Positions 1-11,014 of a stretch of 64,000 bases of DNA are shown piece after piece (the first letter of the stretch is position 1; each line of letters opens with the position of its first letter). The stretch comes from Pratylenchus scribneri (taxonomy: Eukaryota > Nematoda > Chromadorea > Rhabditida > Pratylenchidae). The DNA is taken from NCBI GenBank assembly GCA_030063045.1, contig JAQSEB010000077.1:124001-188000 (forward strand), read 5' to 3'. The notes beneath the pieces are model-generated. The model saw only the letters and a list, made by a program, of their open reading frames with translations. It did no database searches and had not been told where the DNA came from. The position numbers and the translations under genes are program-made.

Positions 1-78
1 TCTGAATACGTTTTTCGGGACAATGACAGTGATGGTTCAATTGAATTGATGTGTAGATATTGTCGAAGCATGCTTTGA
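1..78 (+). CDS. Possible 3' terminal exon, cut by window start
   Basis: Frame 1 is open from base 1 to a TGA at 76-78 and encodes 25 residues. They include an acidic stretch (DNDSDGSIE) and a CRYC pair, so the piece has a protein-like composition unlike the AT-rich DNA after it. No family can be assigned from so short a fragment, and chance openness is possible. The rest of the gene would lie upstream of the window. Confidence 0.3.
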   Translation, partial: SEYVFRDNDSDGSIELMCRYCRSML

Positions 79-2900
79 ACGTCGATTTTTGCCTTCAAAT
101 ACTCACTTTCAATCTGAAAATGTCAATTATGTGTACAATTTACTAGCCAAAACGAAATGGAAATGGGTGGGAATAATGTATTATTAAAAATGAATATGGT
201 ATTCAATCCCTTCAGGCCTTATTTTACATCCATAAAAATGTTTAAAAGTATCTAGAATGAACATCCGAATTTTGCAAGCCAAATTCCCAATCCAATGAGC
301 TAATATTTGTTTTTTAAATTCGTAAATTTAACCATTAACCCTTTAATTGAATACAATTGAAGGATTTAGTTACAAAGAAATCAAAATCAAAAGTTGAAAT
401 AATAATCAAAATCAAATATTTTTTATACTTAATTTTGTTCTTCCAATTATTTCAAGTATTTCTATTTCTTATTAAAAAAAAGCATTCAGCTTAAGGTACT
501 TCGTCTTAAAGTCAATCGATGCGTATTTTGTTCCTGTAATTAAATTATCCCAAAAAAATGGAATGAAATTTTATTGAAAAGGAATAGGAACATTGCAAAG
601 TATTTTTAAGATATTAGAATTCATTAATTTTGTCTAGGGGGATAGAATGATTGATCCCTCCGGGCATTTTTTTGTCCATCTGAAAAAAGTTGTTTTTAAC
701 CCATATTAATTTTGTTTCACTAAATTCATATTTGTCAAATGAACATTTATTTTCATCAGTTTAATAATTTTAAATCTCGTCATTTAATTGTAATTTGATA
801 ATAAAATGGATTAAGTAAAGAATATACAAAATTGAACATTAATTTCTCATACTTCCATTATTTTAGTTGTACTTATTCAATTTAAAAAACTTTAGCTATA
901 AGGGATTCTCTTGAAAGAGGATTTGGAAGGGAGAAATTTGGATTTGAGAACAAAATTCGGATGGATGTAAAAAGATATTTTAATTGTTCGAACCCAACAA
1001 TTATTATTGGGAAGAAATATTTCAATTTCTTTCAGCAAATTCTCTAAAAAAGTATAGGATTTGAATGATTTTAAGACACAAAAAAATGTTGAAGAAAAAA
1101 TGTAATTTTGAATAAAAATAGCTTGAAAGCTCGTAATATTCAATTTCATTTAACTCCCTAAAAAGGTATAGAATTTATGTAATAAAGATGCAAAAAATGA
1201 AGATGGATAACGTGAATTTGAATAAAAATGGTTAGAGTTTGCCGGCGGGACCATTCAAATTTAAAAAACCCTCCATTTTTTCATTCGTGTTATAAAAAAT
1301 GAGAATCATTTCCCTTCCAAATTTTTTCGATTTCGCTTCCATTTTTATACCCAAAATCCTTATTAAATTTAAAAAAATGCATAAAAATGTTTATTTTGAG
1401 CTTTTCCCATTTTGATTCATAAATATATTTTTATTTTCCTGCCAATCAAATCCCATCATTTTAGAGAAGGTCGGTGCCCCTTTGGGGTGGCAATTCCCAG
1501 CCTCCCCTCGAAAATGAGGGGGGAAAATGTCACCACCGGCAGCTGAATGGTGCTGCCCTTTTTGCCATTCCCAACCTTTTCTTGGCCCAAAAAATTGGGA
1601 ATGAAGTGGAAAAGAAAGGTTTATTGGGGGTTGGAGGGAATTTATCAGGAAGAACCAATCTTAAGAAAATGTTCGTATTCCTAAATCGCCCCGAGGATGG
1701 CACAGACACACAAAAAAAGGTTTGAGGCTTTGGGAAAACGGAAAGCCCCTCCTACCTTCTTTATCGGATCATTTTTGTGGAAATCATTCATTATTTTTAT
1801 TGCCACCTTTTCCTCTCCCTTTTATTCACATTTGGCAGTACAATATGCGCATCATTTTATTGGGGAAATCAGGCATTTCCCATTGCCCCCAAAAAATATA
1901 AAAAAGGGGCAGATGGCATTTTTTTGATACAATTTTAATAAGCTTAGAACCATAATCCATATTCCATTCGATAGAGGGCATAGAATTCTAAGTTATTTTT
2001 TGGCCAAAAAACTAATATTTGTCTAAAAGGATTAATACCATTTGATTTTGAACAAATTGAAAAATAATGCATCAATAAAGCTCTATCCAATAGTCTATGG
2101 ATTATAGAGTGTAGCTAATTTGAATATTAAAAAAGAAAGTTAAAACTTTAGCATTTTCCATACATTATTTCTATTTGAATTGGCCATTTCCGCTTCTTAA
2201 TTTAAAACCATAAAGCGCGGAATACATTCCAATTCCCATTTTTTTTGTCATCATTTTTATGGGAAATTGACCATTCCCGCTCACCGTAATTGGAGGATAA
2301 AGCGCTCAATATCCTTACAAAAATGCATTCCATTTTTTAGCCATCTCCTCGTTCACATTTTATTGAATTAATTTTATTCTTTTGTTAAATTTTATGAATT
2401 TTAATCCTTAGCCTTGGGCATTATTCCATTCGAAAAATGATGCATCATTTGGGGCTATGTTTTAGCTGGGATTTAACCCATTCTAATTTAGTTTTTAAGC
2501 AAAAACCAAATGCAATTATTACAGTTTAATTTTAATTAAAAAATGCCAAATAATACGGCAATTGATGCATCAAACCAAATTCTATCCAATGGTTTAAAAA
2601 GACCTAAATCGAGTATAAATTAATGCAAAAGAATGGTTTAAAATTAATTCAATTCTTTTTATCCCCTCCAAAAATCTATTATAGCCTCAAATGCATTTTT
2701 TGCTCTAAATTTGCCATTCCTCAATATTCATAAAATAATTATTTTAAGCGCATATCAATTTACACCCATTTTTTGTGTGAATTTCAATAAAACTAAATAA
2801 ATTCTCCATTTTTTGGAAAACAAATTTCCTGCATTAAAAAATCATCTTTCTGAAATTTAATCTAAAATAAATCTTTCCGAAATATTAGGCCCAAAAATAC
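79..2900. other. Gene-poor AT-rich intergenic DNA
   Basis: I see no convincing gene here. Two overlapping short open frames at 1474-1927 lie in a slightly GC-richer patch, but they have no splice context or recognisable motif. The rest is T/A-rich with runs of A and T. Confidence 0.5.
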
Positions 2901-3505
2901 ATCTTTCTATAAAATTTAATTAATGAATACATGTTTTTCGGAATGAATATTCTTCTTTCAGAAAATGAATCTTTCCAGAAAATAAAATTATCAAAGATTT
3001 TCTTAAATGAATATTCCCCGGGGTAAAATTCATCTTTTTCCCCAAAAATACTGATTTAAAAGGTTTTTTTCAGAATAATAATATTTCTTCAAAAATATAT
3101 AATGTTTTTAGTTTAAAAGAATATCCTACATCCTTTCGAAAACATTTTTATACATTTTGGTTTTAAAAATGCCTCTTTTCATCATTTTAACTTCCATCTT
3201 TCTATAAAATACAATTAATGAATATATGTTTTTGGAATGAATATTCTTCTTTCAGAAAAAGCTTCTTTCCCGAAAATAAAATTATTATCTTGAATGAATA
3301 TTCCCCGGGGAAATATTCATTTTTTTCCCCCCAAAAAATACTAAGCTTTAAAAGACTTTTTCAGAATTACAATATTTCAATTCAAAAATACATTTTGCCT
3401 GAAAATATTTTTAGTTTAAAAAGAATATCTTACATCCTTTCGCAAATATTTTTTACACATTTTGGCTTTCTTGGTGCCCATTTCAGCATTTTTTACTTCC
3501 ATCCA
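2901..3505. repeat. Two-copy tandem duplication, about 295 bp
   Basis: The block starting at 2901 (ATCTTTCTATAAAAT) recurs at 3196. Both copies contain the same ordered landmarks: AATGAATATTCTTCTTTCAG, then a ATATTCCCCGGGG palindrome, then CATCCTTTCG, then an ATTTTGG tract. The copies differ by scattered substitutions and small indels, so the duplication is not recent. It sits directly upstream of the gene at 3629 and may be part of its promoter region. Confidence 0.75.
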
Positions 3506-3557
3506 CTCCTCCCAAAATGAACCATTAATCACTTTTTTAATCAACTTTTACATCATT

Positions 3558-3567
3558 TATTTTTCAG
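3558..3567 (+). other. Candidate spliced-leader (trans-splice) acceptor
   Basis: A consensus-like TTTTTCAG ends at 3567, about 60 bases before the ATG at 3629. There is no obvious upstream exon. In nematodes an isolated acceptor of this kind just before the start codon often marks addition of a spliced leader. This is inferred from position only; an ordinary 5' UTR intron is the alternative. Confidence 0.35.
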
Positions 3568-3628
3568 TTTTTCTACAAACAACATTCAAAAAAAAGCAAA
3601 GCAGCCATCCAAGATCGAAGGCTCAAAG

Positions 3629-5084
3629 ATGGACGACGACATTGTACTTTCGGAATCGGATGGCGACAAGATTTTTCAGCATGATGACAGCAATGCACGG
3701 GATGGATTCGAGAATGCAGAACAATCAGCCGATGCGAAGAAATTGAAAAAACGGAACAACAGGAAACGGGCAAACAAGGACGGTGCAAAGGGGGGCGGAA
3801 AAAAACCGAAAATGGAAGATGCCGATGTCAAATCGTTGGGTAAGTCAAAATGAGGGATTATTTTACGAAAATTAAGGCCAATACTCATTTTTATGTTTAC
3901 AGAAGCCCTCATTAGCAAGGCCGGCACAACTTCGAAACCTGGCAGCAAACAATCAACACCAAAAGGCAAAACCGGTGTGACGTCCAAAATCGTCAAGGAC
4001 AAAGTGCCTCCGGCAAAAAAGAAGGCCAAATCCAACAAAAAGGGTAAAAATTGGGAATGAATTTTTTGGAGGGGAAAAATTCGGATTTCAGGCAAAAAAG
4101 GGAAGAAGAAGAGCAACAGTTCGAGCAGCAGCAGTAGTTCATCATCGTCCTCTTCGTCGGACAGCAGCAGCAGCAGTGATGATGATTCGGAAGAAGATGG
4201 CGATTCTTCAGATGACGATGACGACGACGGCAAATCAACGGAATCGGAAGGCGAATGGAAGAGAAAGCCAGAGGAGGAAAAAATCGGTAAGTTTATTTTG
4301 GGTTTTTGATGGAAAAATTAATTTAAAAAATTGTTTTTTTAATCAATTTATTTTATTTTTTGACGGAAAAATTATTTTTAAAATTAAATTCTTTGTTTTT
4401 CAGGCAAATATGCCTGGATGCAGATTTCTCCCTATGCCCACTGCGTGCCGGTCAGTCAATGCAATGAATGCCGCGAAAGCCAAAAGCAGATCAACCCAAT
4501 CATAACAACGGCCAATGGACTTATAATGCGTGTTCTTCTGTGCAAATCCTGCTTAAGGGGCAATAGCAGCATGAGCCAAACAATTTACCACTTCTTCGGC
4601 ACAACCGGCGATAAAATGGATCATACGAGTAAGTTTTGGGGAGAATTTTTTAAAAAATTTTCTAAAATATTGGCAGAAAGCTACCATATGGAAGAGAGTG
4701 ATGACTACAAGAGCTGCTACCCTACATATAAAATATCAATTGCCCAGTGCGGCTATTGCCTCAAACGCCAAAAGAAAATGGGAGAGGAATGCGTCGAGAA
4801 GGTAATTTTTGGGGTAAAATTGAAGGGCAAAATTTCAAAAAATATTTTGAACAGATCAAACATGTGGGGAAAGCCGTGCTGTTTGCAACATGCTCTTCGT
4901 GCGTCTTTTCATTGAAGCAAATTCAAGCCACATATTGGAAGCACTTCAGCAAATTCGGAAAGAAAGGTAGGATTAAAGGGCAATTTTAATAGGGGGACAA
5001 TTATGAAAAATTTCAGAAACAAACGAGAAGGCCAAGAAAGGAAAGAAGGAAAAGAAGAGCCGTCGTCATGGAAAGAAGCATTGA
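3629..5084 (+). CDS. Charged nuclear-type protein with four CxxC pairs (7 exons, 358 aa)
   Basis: The exons I read are 3629-3839, 3903-4043, 4092-4286, 4404-4628, 4677-4801, 4855-4966 and 5017-5084. All junctions are GT/AG and keep frame, giving 1077 nt. The N-terminal half is low complexity: acidic start, Lys-rich blocks (KKRNNRKR, KPKMED, PPAKKKAK), then a long Ser run and an Asp/Glu run. Such composition suits a nuclear or nucleolar protein with bipartite localisation signals. The C-terminal half is ordered and carries CNEC, CKSC, CGYC and CSSC pairs, which could bind two zinc ions, before a Lys/Arg-rich end (KEKKSRRHGKKH). I do not recognise the family. The coding exons are clearly richer in GC than the introns. 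Confidence in the gene is good; the function is unknown. Confidence 0.8.
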
Positions 5085-5239
5085 GGCGGATGGATGGCAA
5101 GAAGCAGTGTTGAGGAATGATGTTTTTAGTTTAGAAAAATTTAACCTTAAGTTCCAGGGTTGATGGTCCTGGTTCGGTCGAAATCCATCATTTTCACATT
5201 TTTTTTGCTTAAAAACAATTTTCATAATCAATTTTTCGG

Positions 5240-5560
5240 CATCACCACAAAATATTTTTGACCCCATTTTCCAACCGCAAAAAAACAATTTTCCATTGTT
5301 CAACTTTTCGAAAATCCCCAAATTGTTTTGATTTTTTGACCCCATCATCCATTCAAAAACACAAAATTTTCATTGTTCATCTTTTCGAATTTTTAAATCA
5401 CCACAATTATTCACAATATTTTGATTTTTTGACCACATCGACCACACAGACAAAAACAAATTTCCATTGTTCCGCATTTTAAATCACCACAAAATTATTC
5501 AATGTTTTGATTTTTTTACCACATCATTCAATCGAATGAAACAAAATCACCACTTATTTT
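5240..5560. repeat. Degenerate tandem repeat, period about 83 bp
   Basis: Four diverged copies share TTTTGATTTTTTGACC, then CCATTGTTC and AAATCACCACAA. They start near 5246, 5320, 5402 and 5487. The array lies in the 3' flank of the gene ending at 5084. Short open frames across it are repeat artefacts. Confidence 0.6.
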
Positions 5561-6160
5561 TTGGATTAATTGAAATAAAAATGTTGGTAATATTTTATAT
5601 TTTCAATCATTTCACAAATTTCATAGCGTTTCATCGGCAAAATTCATTCGGAATGCACAGATGGGAAAAAATGGATAGGTAATTGTTGAACATTCAATCC
5701 ACAAAAATCAAAATTGACTAAAAGGCATCGGTCATTCATTTTCGACATAAATTTACACAAATCTCCAAAAACATTCATTACCTATCCGTTCATCCATAAA
5801 GAGGAAAAAACCCAGAAAATTTTTTAAATTGGCCCCAAAATTCACATTCCCTCGAGTCATAATCAAACATTGCCCACAAGGGCACCATTGTCCTCAATGG
5901 CACCAAGGTAAACGTTTTGATCAATGCCCAAAATCGGCATCATCCTCCACCTCCCACATTTGTTCATTTAAAAAAATCCTTCCTCCACCTTCAACAAACC
6001 CATCACATACCTATTCGCTTCACCATCTTTTTACATTCGACACAAAAATGTCGAAAAAAAAAGATGTGGTAACACAATACTACTATGGTGGGATGAACAT
6101 TGGCGCCTATTTCAAGAAAAATATCCCAGTCGGCCACCTTCTCCTGCTGCACCCATATCT

Positions 6161-9100
6161 GTGCCAAGTCCAAAAGAAAAGGAACGCAGACGCAGCGCAT
6201 CACCTTTGAGGCGACAATTCCAGCAACAATCACAAAGTCGGCGAAGGAGCAATTCACCCCATCGACGCAGAAGCATTTCACCCCGCCGCAAGCATCGAAA
6301 TGACAAATCATCGAAGCCCAAAAAGACAAAGGAGCCATGCATCTTCAAAGCGGAACCAGCTCAAGAAAGAGTGCTTGACATTGGGCTGTTGTCTCCATGC
6401 GATGGGCCCGAGCATGTGAATTGCCCGAAAAATGCCACACTTGAAAAATTGGCGATGGGGAAAATGCAAAGCCGAGAACAGGCCGGATTTTTGGCCACGA
6501 CACTGTTAAAGGCCACTCTGATGTTCTGGCTCGTTCGACTCCAACCATTTTTTGGCCGCAATTATGTCAATGTATTGAACGAAGGACTATTCGGACAAAT
6601 CGAGGCATTTTGGGCAAAATATTGGCAAACCAAACATATAAAGGCAAACTTCCCAAAGAACAAATTGAAGGATATTGTGCAAATTTGGTCAAAAAGTTGC
6701 ACTGTTTTTGCCGAGAAATTGAGCCTTTTCCGATATGGCCCACTTCACCTTCAACCAATATTGATTCATCGTTCCAATGCCGAGCAGCAACCGGCAGCAG
6801 GCTTCGAAGAATTCCTTTGCAATTTGACGGCGGAATTTGAAGGCACGATTGACATTCATCGACGCGAAACATATTTTCCACTGGCCTACCACAACATACT
6901 ATCACCAACGATTTGTGTTGGAGAATGGCTGGGCCAATTCATGGCCGACTCAATGGGCAAAAATGCCAAATGGTTTTCGCACGATTGGTCGATGCGGCTA
7001 TCGACTAAATTGACTCCGAGTTTCAAGTCAAAACGAATCAATCTTTGCCTTGAACCGGAAAATGCCAACGATGTCAACGAAAACTTCGCACTGAGCCTGG
7101 AAGAATCGAAGGCTGCTGGTTTAGAAGTCAATATAGTCTTGGCAAAGCAACGGCAACCGGAATGGGAAGCAATCAAGGCCAAAACTAAACAACTCGCCCA
7201 ATGGTCAAAAGCCGGACTTTACATTTTCGAAGGAAGGCCGCATGAAATGCGCAAAATCATTGAGACCATTGAACCAGCACCCATACAACAAATTGCACAA
7301 CAATTGGCAAATGAATCGACGGATGATGAATCAATGGTGGATCCGGGACCATCGACTTCGCAGCCATCCACAAGCCGAGGTAGAATGGGGATCAATGCAA
7401 TTGGAACAATGTTGGGACTGATCCTTCTCCTTTCTTGGATGAACCCTTGTATGGGAAGGCCCATCCCCATTTGGAAGCCTTGGGTAATCGAAATTGGAAA
7501 GCGAGGCGATGGGGCAAATGTTCATTACCAAAATGCGCTTAGCGACATTCCTATGACCCAAAACAATTTGCCAACTGACCCGCAAGAGCGGGAAAGACTC
7601 ATTCAAGAGAAATTGGCATTGATCAGAGAAGCGCATGCAAAGGCATACGGATACCCCAGCACAGGGGATCAGCCAACTTGGGCAACCAAAATGGAAATGC
7701 CCACAACTCTTAAAAGTGAAGTGGAAACAAAATCGACTCTCCCAGTGACTGCGCCGGAACCAACCACAACGCAAGTACCTCAAACGAGTACGGCGTCAGT
7801 CACAACTTGGAGAATGAACACTCAAACCACAACTGGGCAAAGCCCAACGACCACTTTCACTCAATTCATAACCGGACGAAGCCCGACGCCAACTTTGACT
7901 GTTCCAAAATCGACCAGACGAACATATGCACCGACATATACATTTGGAACAAGATTTACGCAAACTTCAACGCCGATTCAAACCACAATTCGGACTTCAA
8001 CAATTAGCACCATGACTCAACCGCAAACCCCCAGTGCATTGATTCAACAATCTTCTCAACAAACCACGGCACAGCCACGACTGGCCTTGGAACAAACCGC
8101 AAAAACAACGCCACAATTTGATCAAATTGTCAAGGATGAGCTTCTGAAAGAAGCTCCGGCTAAAAGCCGAAAATTTGGCAGAAGAGATGAGTGGCCATCA
8201 TTGGCACCAAATGGAAAGCCAGCTATGGTTTGCTCGCACAGAGGCGGTACCCTTTGGACACTCAAATTGGGGGAGCAATCACCCTTTTGCAAGCCGCCGC
8301 CCAGTCTCAATGCCAAATGGAAAAATGTGACAATCCAGCTTTACGGGCAAATAATAAAGCCCCAGGTCATCCCAGATGCTCTCCACTGCTCAGCCAAACG
8401 TTTGAGCGAGGAGCATTACACAAATTGGCTGGGTGACCCAATTAATGCCGACCCCACAAAGGAATTGTTGGTGGTTGGCCGAGCCGAATGCAAGAAAATG
8501 GCAGCTCAGAAAAAATGCGAATTCAGTGGCGACTCGCTCATCAAAGAAGGATCCAGCAAATTGTGGAAAACGCATCAAACATTGCACAAGAATTTTCCTG
8601 GCCGCTTTTCCAGCTTCATCAATGGCCCGATTCCCAGCATTTCAATCAATTGCTTCCTGCAGCCGGCACCACTTTACCTCCGGCCCCACAATTTGCAACT
8701 CCTCTCTCCCATTCACTCCGTTGAAGATTGCAGTTATGCAAGCGACTTCTGCCTTTTGTCGGACAATTCAAGCATTATTTGGGAATCAAAATGTCCACAA
8801 GGCAGATGCAGAAATTGTGATTTTGAGTATTTGGAAAATTTGAGCGGAGAAGCCACAAGCAATACGGAATATGCAGCTGCCACATTCATTTCTCGCAATC
8901 GCGAGCAAGCTTTGACCTTCAGTTCAAATGCAAAGCAAGTCACAGCCTGTGATGGCAAGCAAATTCGCATTTCCGATCAGGGATTTGGAATTCCCATCGA
9001 AGATTTCGAGAAACTTCGAAATGCAACAACGACGCGTCGTCGTCGACAAACAGGCTATGTCGATCAGCAACAAATTGCGGCACAATTGACTGCAACGCAA

Positions 9101-10213
9101 TTGGCAACCAGCCGTTCCCTTGCTCAACTCTTTCGGCGTGAATGCCAGCGAAATCAAAGGAATGACAACCCCACATTGCAAGCCCGACAGCTTCTCCGAA
9201 ATGACCTGGTAATGGCCCGCTGGATTAGCGATTCTGCCATTGAGGTTTTCGGCTGCGCGCCGATCGAGCTCAAGGACATTGCCTTGCGTTCATCCGAAAC
9301 GTGTCATCCATTCATTCCAATCCATGTCCGCTTTCGTGACCACAAATATGACGCGTTTTTGGATCCAATCCTTCGGATTATTGCCGCAAATGCTTCCATT
9401 TCCGATTGTTCAATTTTTCGGACACATTATATTGAAACTCAACCCGGAAATTGGATAAAAATCGACACAAAAAACGGAATTTCTTCACCACTTGACTCCA
9501 GCTCTCTCCACGAGCTTCATGAATCCCTTTCGGAGAAATTGGAGCATGACATGCATTTGACTCCAGTCATTTTCCACGATTGGCATCTTCACAATTCAAC
9601 GGACTTCCAATTGTTTGCCCACATCAGCGAATTCACTCGATACCAAGCGTGGAAAGAAGACAGGGAAAGCAGTCCACAGGCCCGAGCCAACTCAATCAAC
9701 GCCACTCCTGGCGGTGTCAAAACATACATTGAGCAATTGATCCAGGATTTCATCAATTCACTTGTCCACAGATGGATCATAGTCTCGTGTGTTTGGGCCA
9801 CCTTCCTTCTTCTTCGAGATTTCCTCATTCCTATCCTGATGGCCTATCTCTTTGGACCAATCTGGTACTCCTTTCGAGGAATGATCGGCATGCCAGCGCA
9901 AAATCCTCCTCAACGGCCTCCACTCAAAAGTTTCTTTCAATACCGTGCCCAACAACCAAGAAGGTTGGCAAGAGAAGAAGAGTTGGAGGATGAGGTTGCA
10001 ACCCCGAAAACCCGTCGAGAAAGGGTTGTCAAAATCGGCAAATCAAAACCGGAAAAGGAGGAGGAGGAGATGATTGAGCTGGAGGAGGCTCAGCCCAAAA
10101 GTATCCTGAAGAGGAGCCCCTCGCGAAAGGGGCTCCTGATGAGCCTCGGGCAACAGGCAGTGCATTGGCGAAAAAAGGAAGAGGACAGCATGTCCGGCGG
10201 GAGTGTTGAATGA
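6161..10213 (+). CDS. Envelope-type glycoprotein polyprotein (viral or retroelement env-like), intact 4-kb ORF
   Basis: One frame is open for about 1350 codons without an intron. In order, numbering from 6161: an Arg/Ser-rich basic segment (residues 8-60, RRRSASPLRR type); a soluble-looking domain of unknown family (60-395); a hydrophobic segment at 409-431 with a signal-peptide-like end (MNPCMG); a Thr/Pro/Ser mucin-like stretch (about 514-655); a Cys-containing ectodomain with several N-x-S/T sites; a polybasic RRRR at 959-962 fit for furin cleavage; a second Cys-rich subunit; a membrane anchor at about 1204-1240; and a charged tail of about 110 residues. That order is the plan of a class I or class III fusion glycoprotein. 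The spacing of the Cys, DP and RII features after the cleavage site reminded me of class III (gB or chuvirus-like) proteins, but no alignment was possible. No gag, protease, RT or integrase ORF lies in the window. The annotated start is GTG with no nearby in-frame ATG, so an upstream exon is likely. Confidence 0.7.
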   Translation: MPSPKEKERRRSASPLRRQFQQQSQSRRRSNSPHRRRSISPRRKHRNDKSSKPKKTKEPCIFKAEPAQERVLDIGLLSPCDGPEHVNCPKNATLEKLAMGKMQSREQAGFLATTLLKATLMFWLVRLQPFFGRNYVNVLNEGLFGQIEAFWAKYWQTKHIKANFPKNKLKDIVQIWSKSCTVFAEKLSLFRYGPLHLQPILIHRSNAEQQPAAGFEEFLCNLTAEFEGTIDIHRRETYFPLAYHNILSPTICVGEWLGQFMADSMGKNAKWFSHDWSMRLSTKLTPSFKSKRINLCLEPENANDVNENFALSLEESKAAGLEVNIVLAKQRQPEWEAIKAKTKQLAQWSKAGLYIFEGRPHEMRKIIETIEPAPIQQIAQQLANESTDDESMVDPGPSTSQPSTSRGRMGINAIGTMLGLILLLSWMNPCMGRPIPIWKPWVIEIGKRGDGANVHYQNALSDIPMTQNNLPTDPQERERLIQEKLALIREAHAKAYGYPSTGDQPTWATKMEMPTTLKSEVETKSTLPVTAPEPTTTQVPQTSTASVTTWRMNTQTTTGQSPTTTFTQFITGRSPTPTLTVPKSTRRTYAPTYTFGTRFTQTSTPIQTTIRTSTISTMTQPQTPSALIQQSSQQTTAQPRLALEQTAKTTPQFDQIVKDELLKEAPAKSRKFGRRDEWPSLAPNGKPAMVCSHRGGTLWTLKLGEQSPFCKPPPSLNAKWKNVTIQLYGQIIKPQVIPDALHCSAKRLSEEHYTNWLGDPINADPTKELLVVGRAECKKMAAQKKCEFSGDSLIKEGSSKLWKTHQTLHKNFPGRFSSFINGPIPSISINCFLQPAPLYLRPHNLQLLSPIHSVEDCSYASDFCLLSDNSSIIWESKCPQGRCRNCDFEYLENLSGEATSNTEYAAATFISRNREQALTFSSNAKQVTACDGKQIRISDQGFGIPIEDFEKLRNATTTRRRRQTGYVDQQQIAAQLTATQLATSRSLAQLFRRECQRNQRNDNPTLQARQLLRNDLVMARWISDSAIEVFGCAPIELKDIALRSSETCHPFIPIHVRFRDHKYDAFLDPILRIIAANASISDCSIFRTHYIETQPGNWIKIDTKNGISSPLDSSSLHELHESLSEKLEHDMHLTPVIFHDWHLHNSTDFQLFAHISEFTRYQAWKEDRESSPQARANSINATPGGVKTYIEQLIQDFINSLVHRWIIVSCVWATFLLLRDFLIPILMAYLFGPIWYSFRGMIGMPAQNPPQRPPLKSFFQYRAQQPRRLAREEELEDEVATPKTRRERVVKIGKSKPEKEEEEMIELEEAQPKSILKRSPSRKGLLMSLGQQAVHWRKKEEDSMSGGSVE
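10112..10137 (+). other. Perfect 10-bp hairpin inside the env-like ORF
   Basis: AGGAGCCCCT and AGGGGCTCCT are exact inverted repeats separated by six bases (CGCGAA). It is GC-rich in an AT-rich neighbourhood, about 75 bases before the stop codon. It would form a stable RNA hairpin while encoding KRSPSRKG. The role is unknown and it may be chance. Confidence 0.5.
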
Positions 10214-10635
10214 TCCGGGAATTGCCGGATCAATGGATCGATGGGAAGGAAAGAAGGAAGAAAAGAATTTGGAGGCTTATCAGCCAGCCGTTTTCCCCCT
10301 TTCCCCAGTCGCCCCCTTTCCCCCTTTTTACCCCTTACATTTTGTTTTTTACTAATTTTTGCACACAAAGGTCAAGTTCACTCCGCTAGAATACAAACAC
10401 ATTCAAAGTTCACATATTCACATGAAACCAATTTTGTTTACCAAAATCACCCCATTTTCGTTCTAACATTTTCATTAGCAAATTATCAGCCAATTCATTC
10501 ATTCATTCATTTTCATCACCAAAATTGGGCATCGGCCCACCTTTCTTCCATCCTCACATTTCCCCATTTTATGCTGGCCTACGGGCCCTTTATCCATCCA
10601 TCCAATTTGCCATATCCATATCGCCTTCGGGCATT
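10214..10635. other. 3' flank of env-like ORF, no gene seen
   Basis: The stretch opens with an inverted TCCGG...CCGGA next to the stop and has a pyrimidine tract (TTCCCC/TTTCCC runs) at 10285-10330. No long terminal repeat, polypurine tract or second ORF could be recognised. The open frames over this region have no protein-like features. Confidence 0.4.
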
Positions 10636-10639
10636 TTTA

Positions 10640-10757
10640 ACCACCACACACATTTCCATTCCATACACACATTTCCATTCCATATACACATTTCCATACA
10701 CACATTTCCATTCCATACACACATTTCCATACACACATTTCCATACATATTTCCAAT
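10640..10757. repeat. ACACATTTCCAT short tandem array
   Basis: Irregular tandem copies of CATACACACATTTCCATTC, 15-19 bp long, run through this block. Both strands are open across it, which is a repeat artefact. Confidence 0.8.
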
Positions 10758-10799
10758 TTATTTAATTCGTGTATTTGTATTATATTTAAATGTGATAAA

Positions 10800-10890
10800 G
10801 GTTTAATTACCCAAGTTTGAGTTTGAGGTTTAATTACCCAAGTTTGAGTTTGAGGTTTAATTACCCAAGTTTGAGTTTGAGTTTGAGGTA
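10800..10890. repeat. Three-copy 27-bp tandem repeat
   Basis: Three near-identical units begin GTTTAATTACCCAAG and end TTTGAGTTTGAG. The last copy is extended by one more GAGTTT. Confidence 0.85.
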
Positions 10891-11014
10891 CGCATCCATC
10901 CATCCATTCTTTCCCAAACCCTAAAAACCCATTCAAACTTCCATCCATCCACATTCACATTGTCCGTCCGGACACTGATTTGGGACCCAACTCCATTGGC
11001 CCGGATCATTATAT

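Noticed and set aside
1474..1927. Two overlapping frames (83 and 76 codons) as a possible gene
   Set aside because: No conserved motif, no convincing splice link and no upstream start context; the GC-richer patch alone is not enough.
3676..4238. Minus-strand frames rich in Ser and Leu
   Set aside because: Shadows of the Ser/Asp-rich exons of the plus-strand gene at 3629-5084.
6003..9955. Many minus-strand and alternative-frame ORFs within 6-10 kb
   Set aside because: All are shadows of the 1350-codon plus-strand ORF, whose composition and domain order are clearly protein-like.
6161..10213. Complete LTR retrotransposon
   Set aside because: No RT, integrase, protease or zinc-knuckle motif occurs in any frame nearby, and no paired long terminal repeats were found around the ORF.
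10241..10954. Open frames up to 174 codons on both strands
   Set aside because: They run over pyrimidine tracts and the ACACATTTCCAT and 27-bp tandem repeats, with no protein-like composition.
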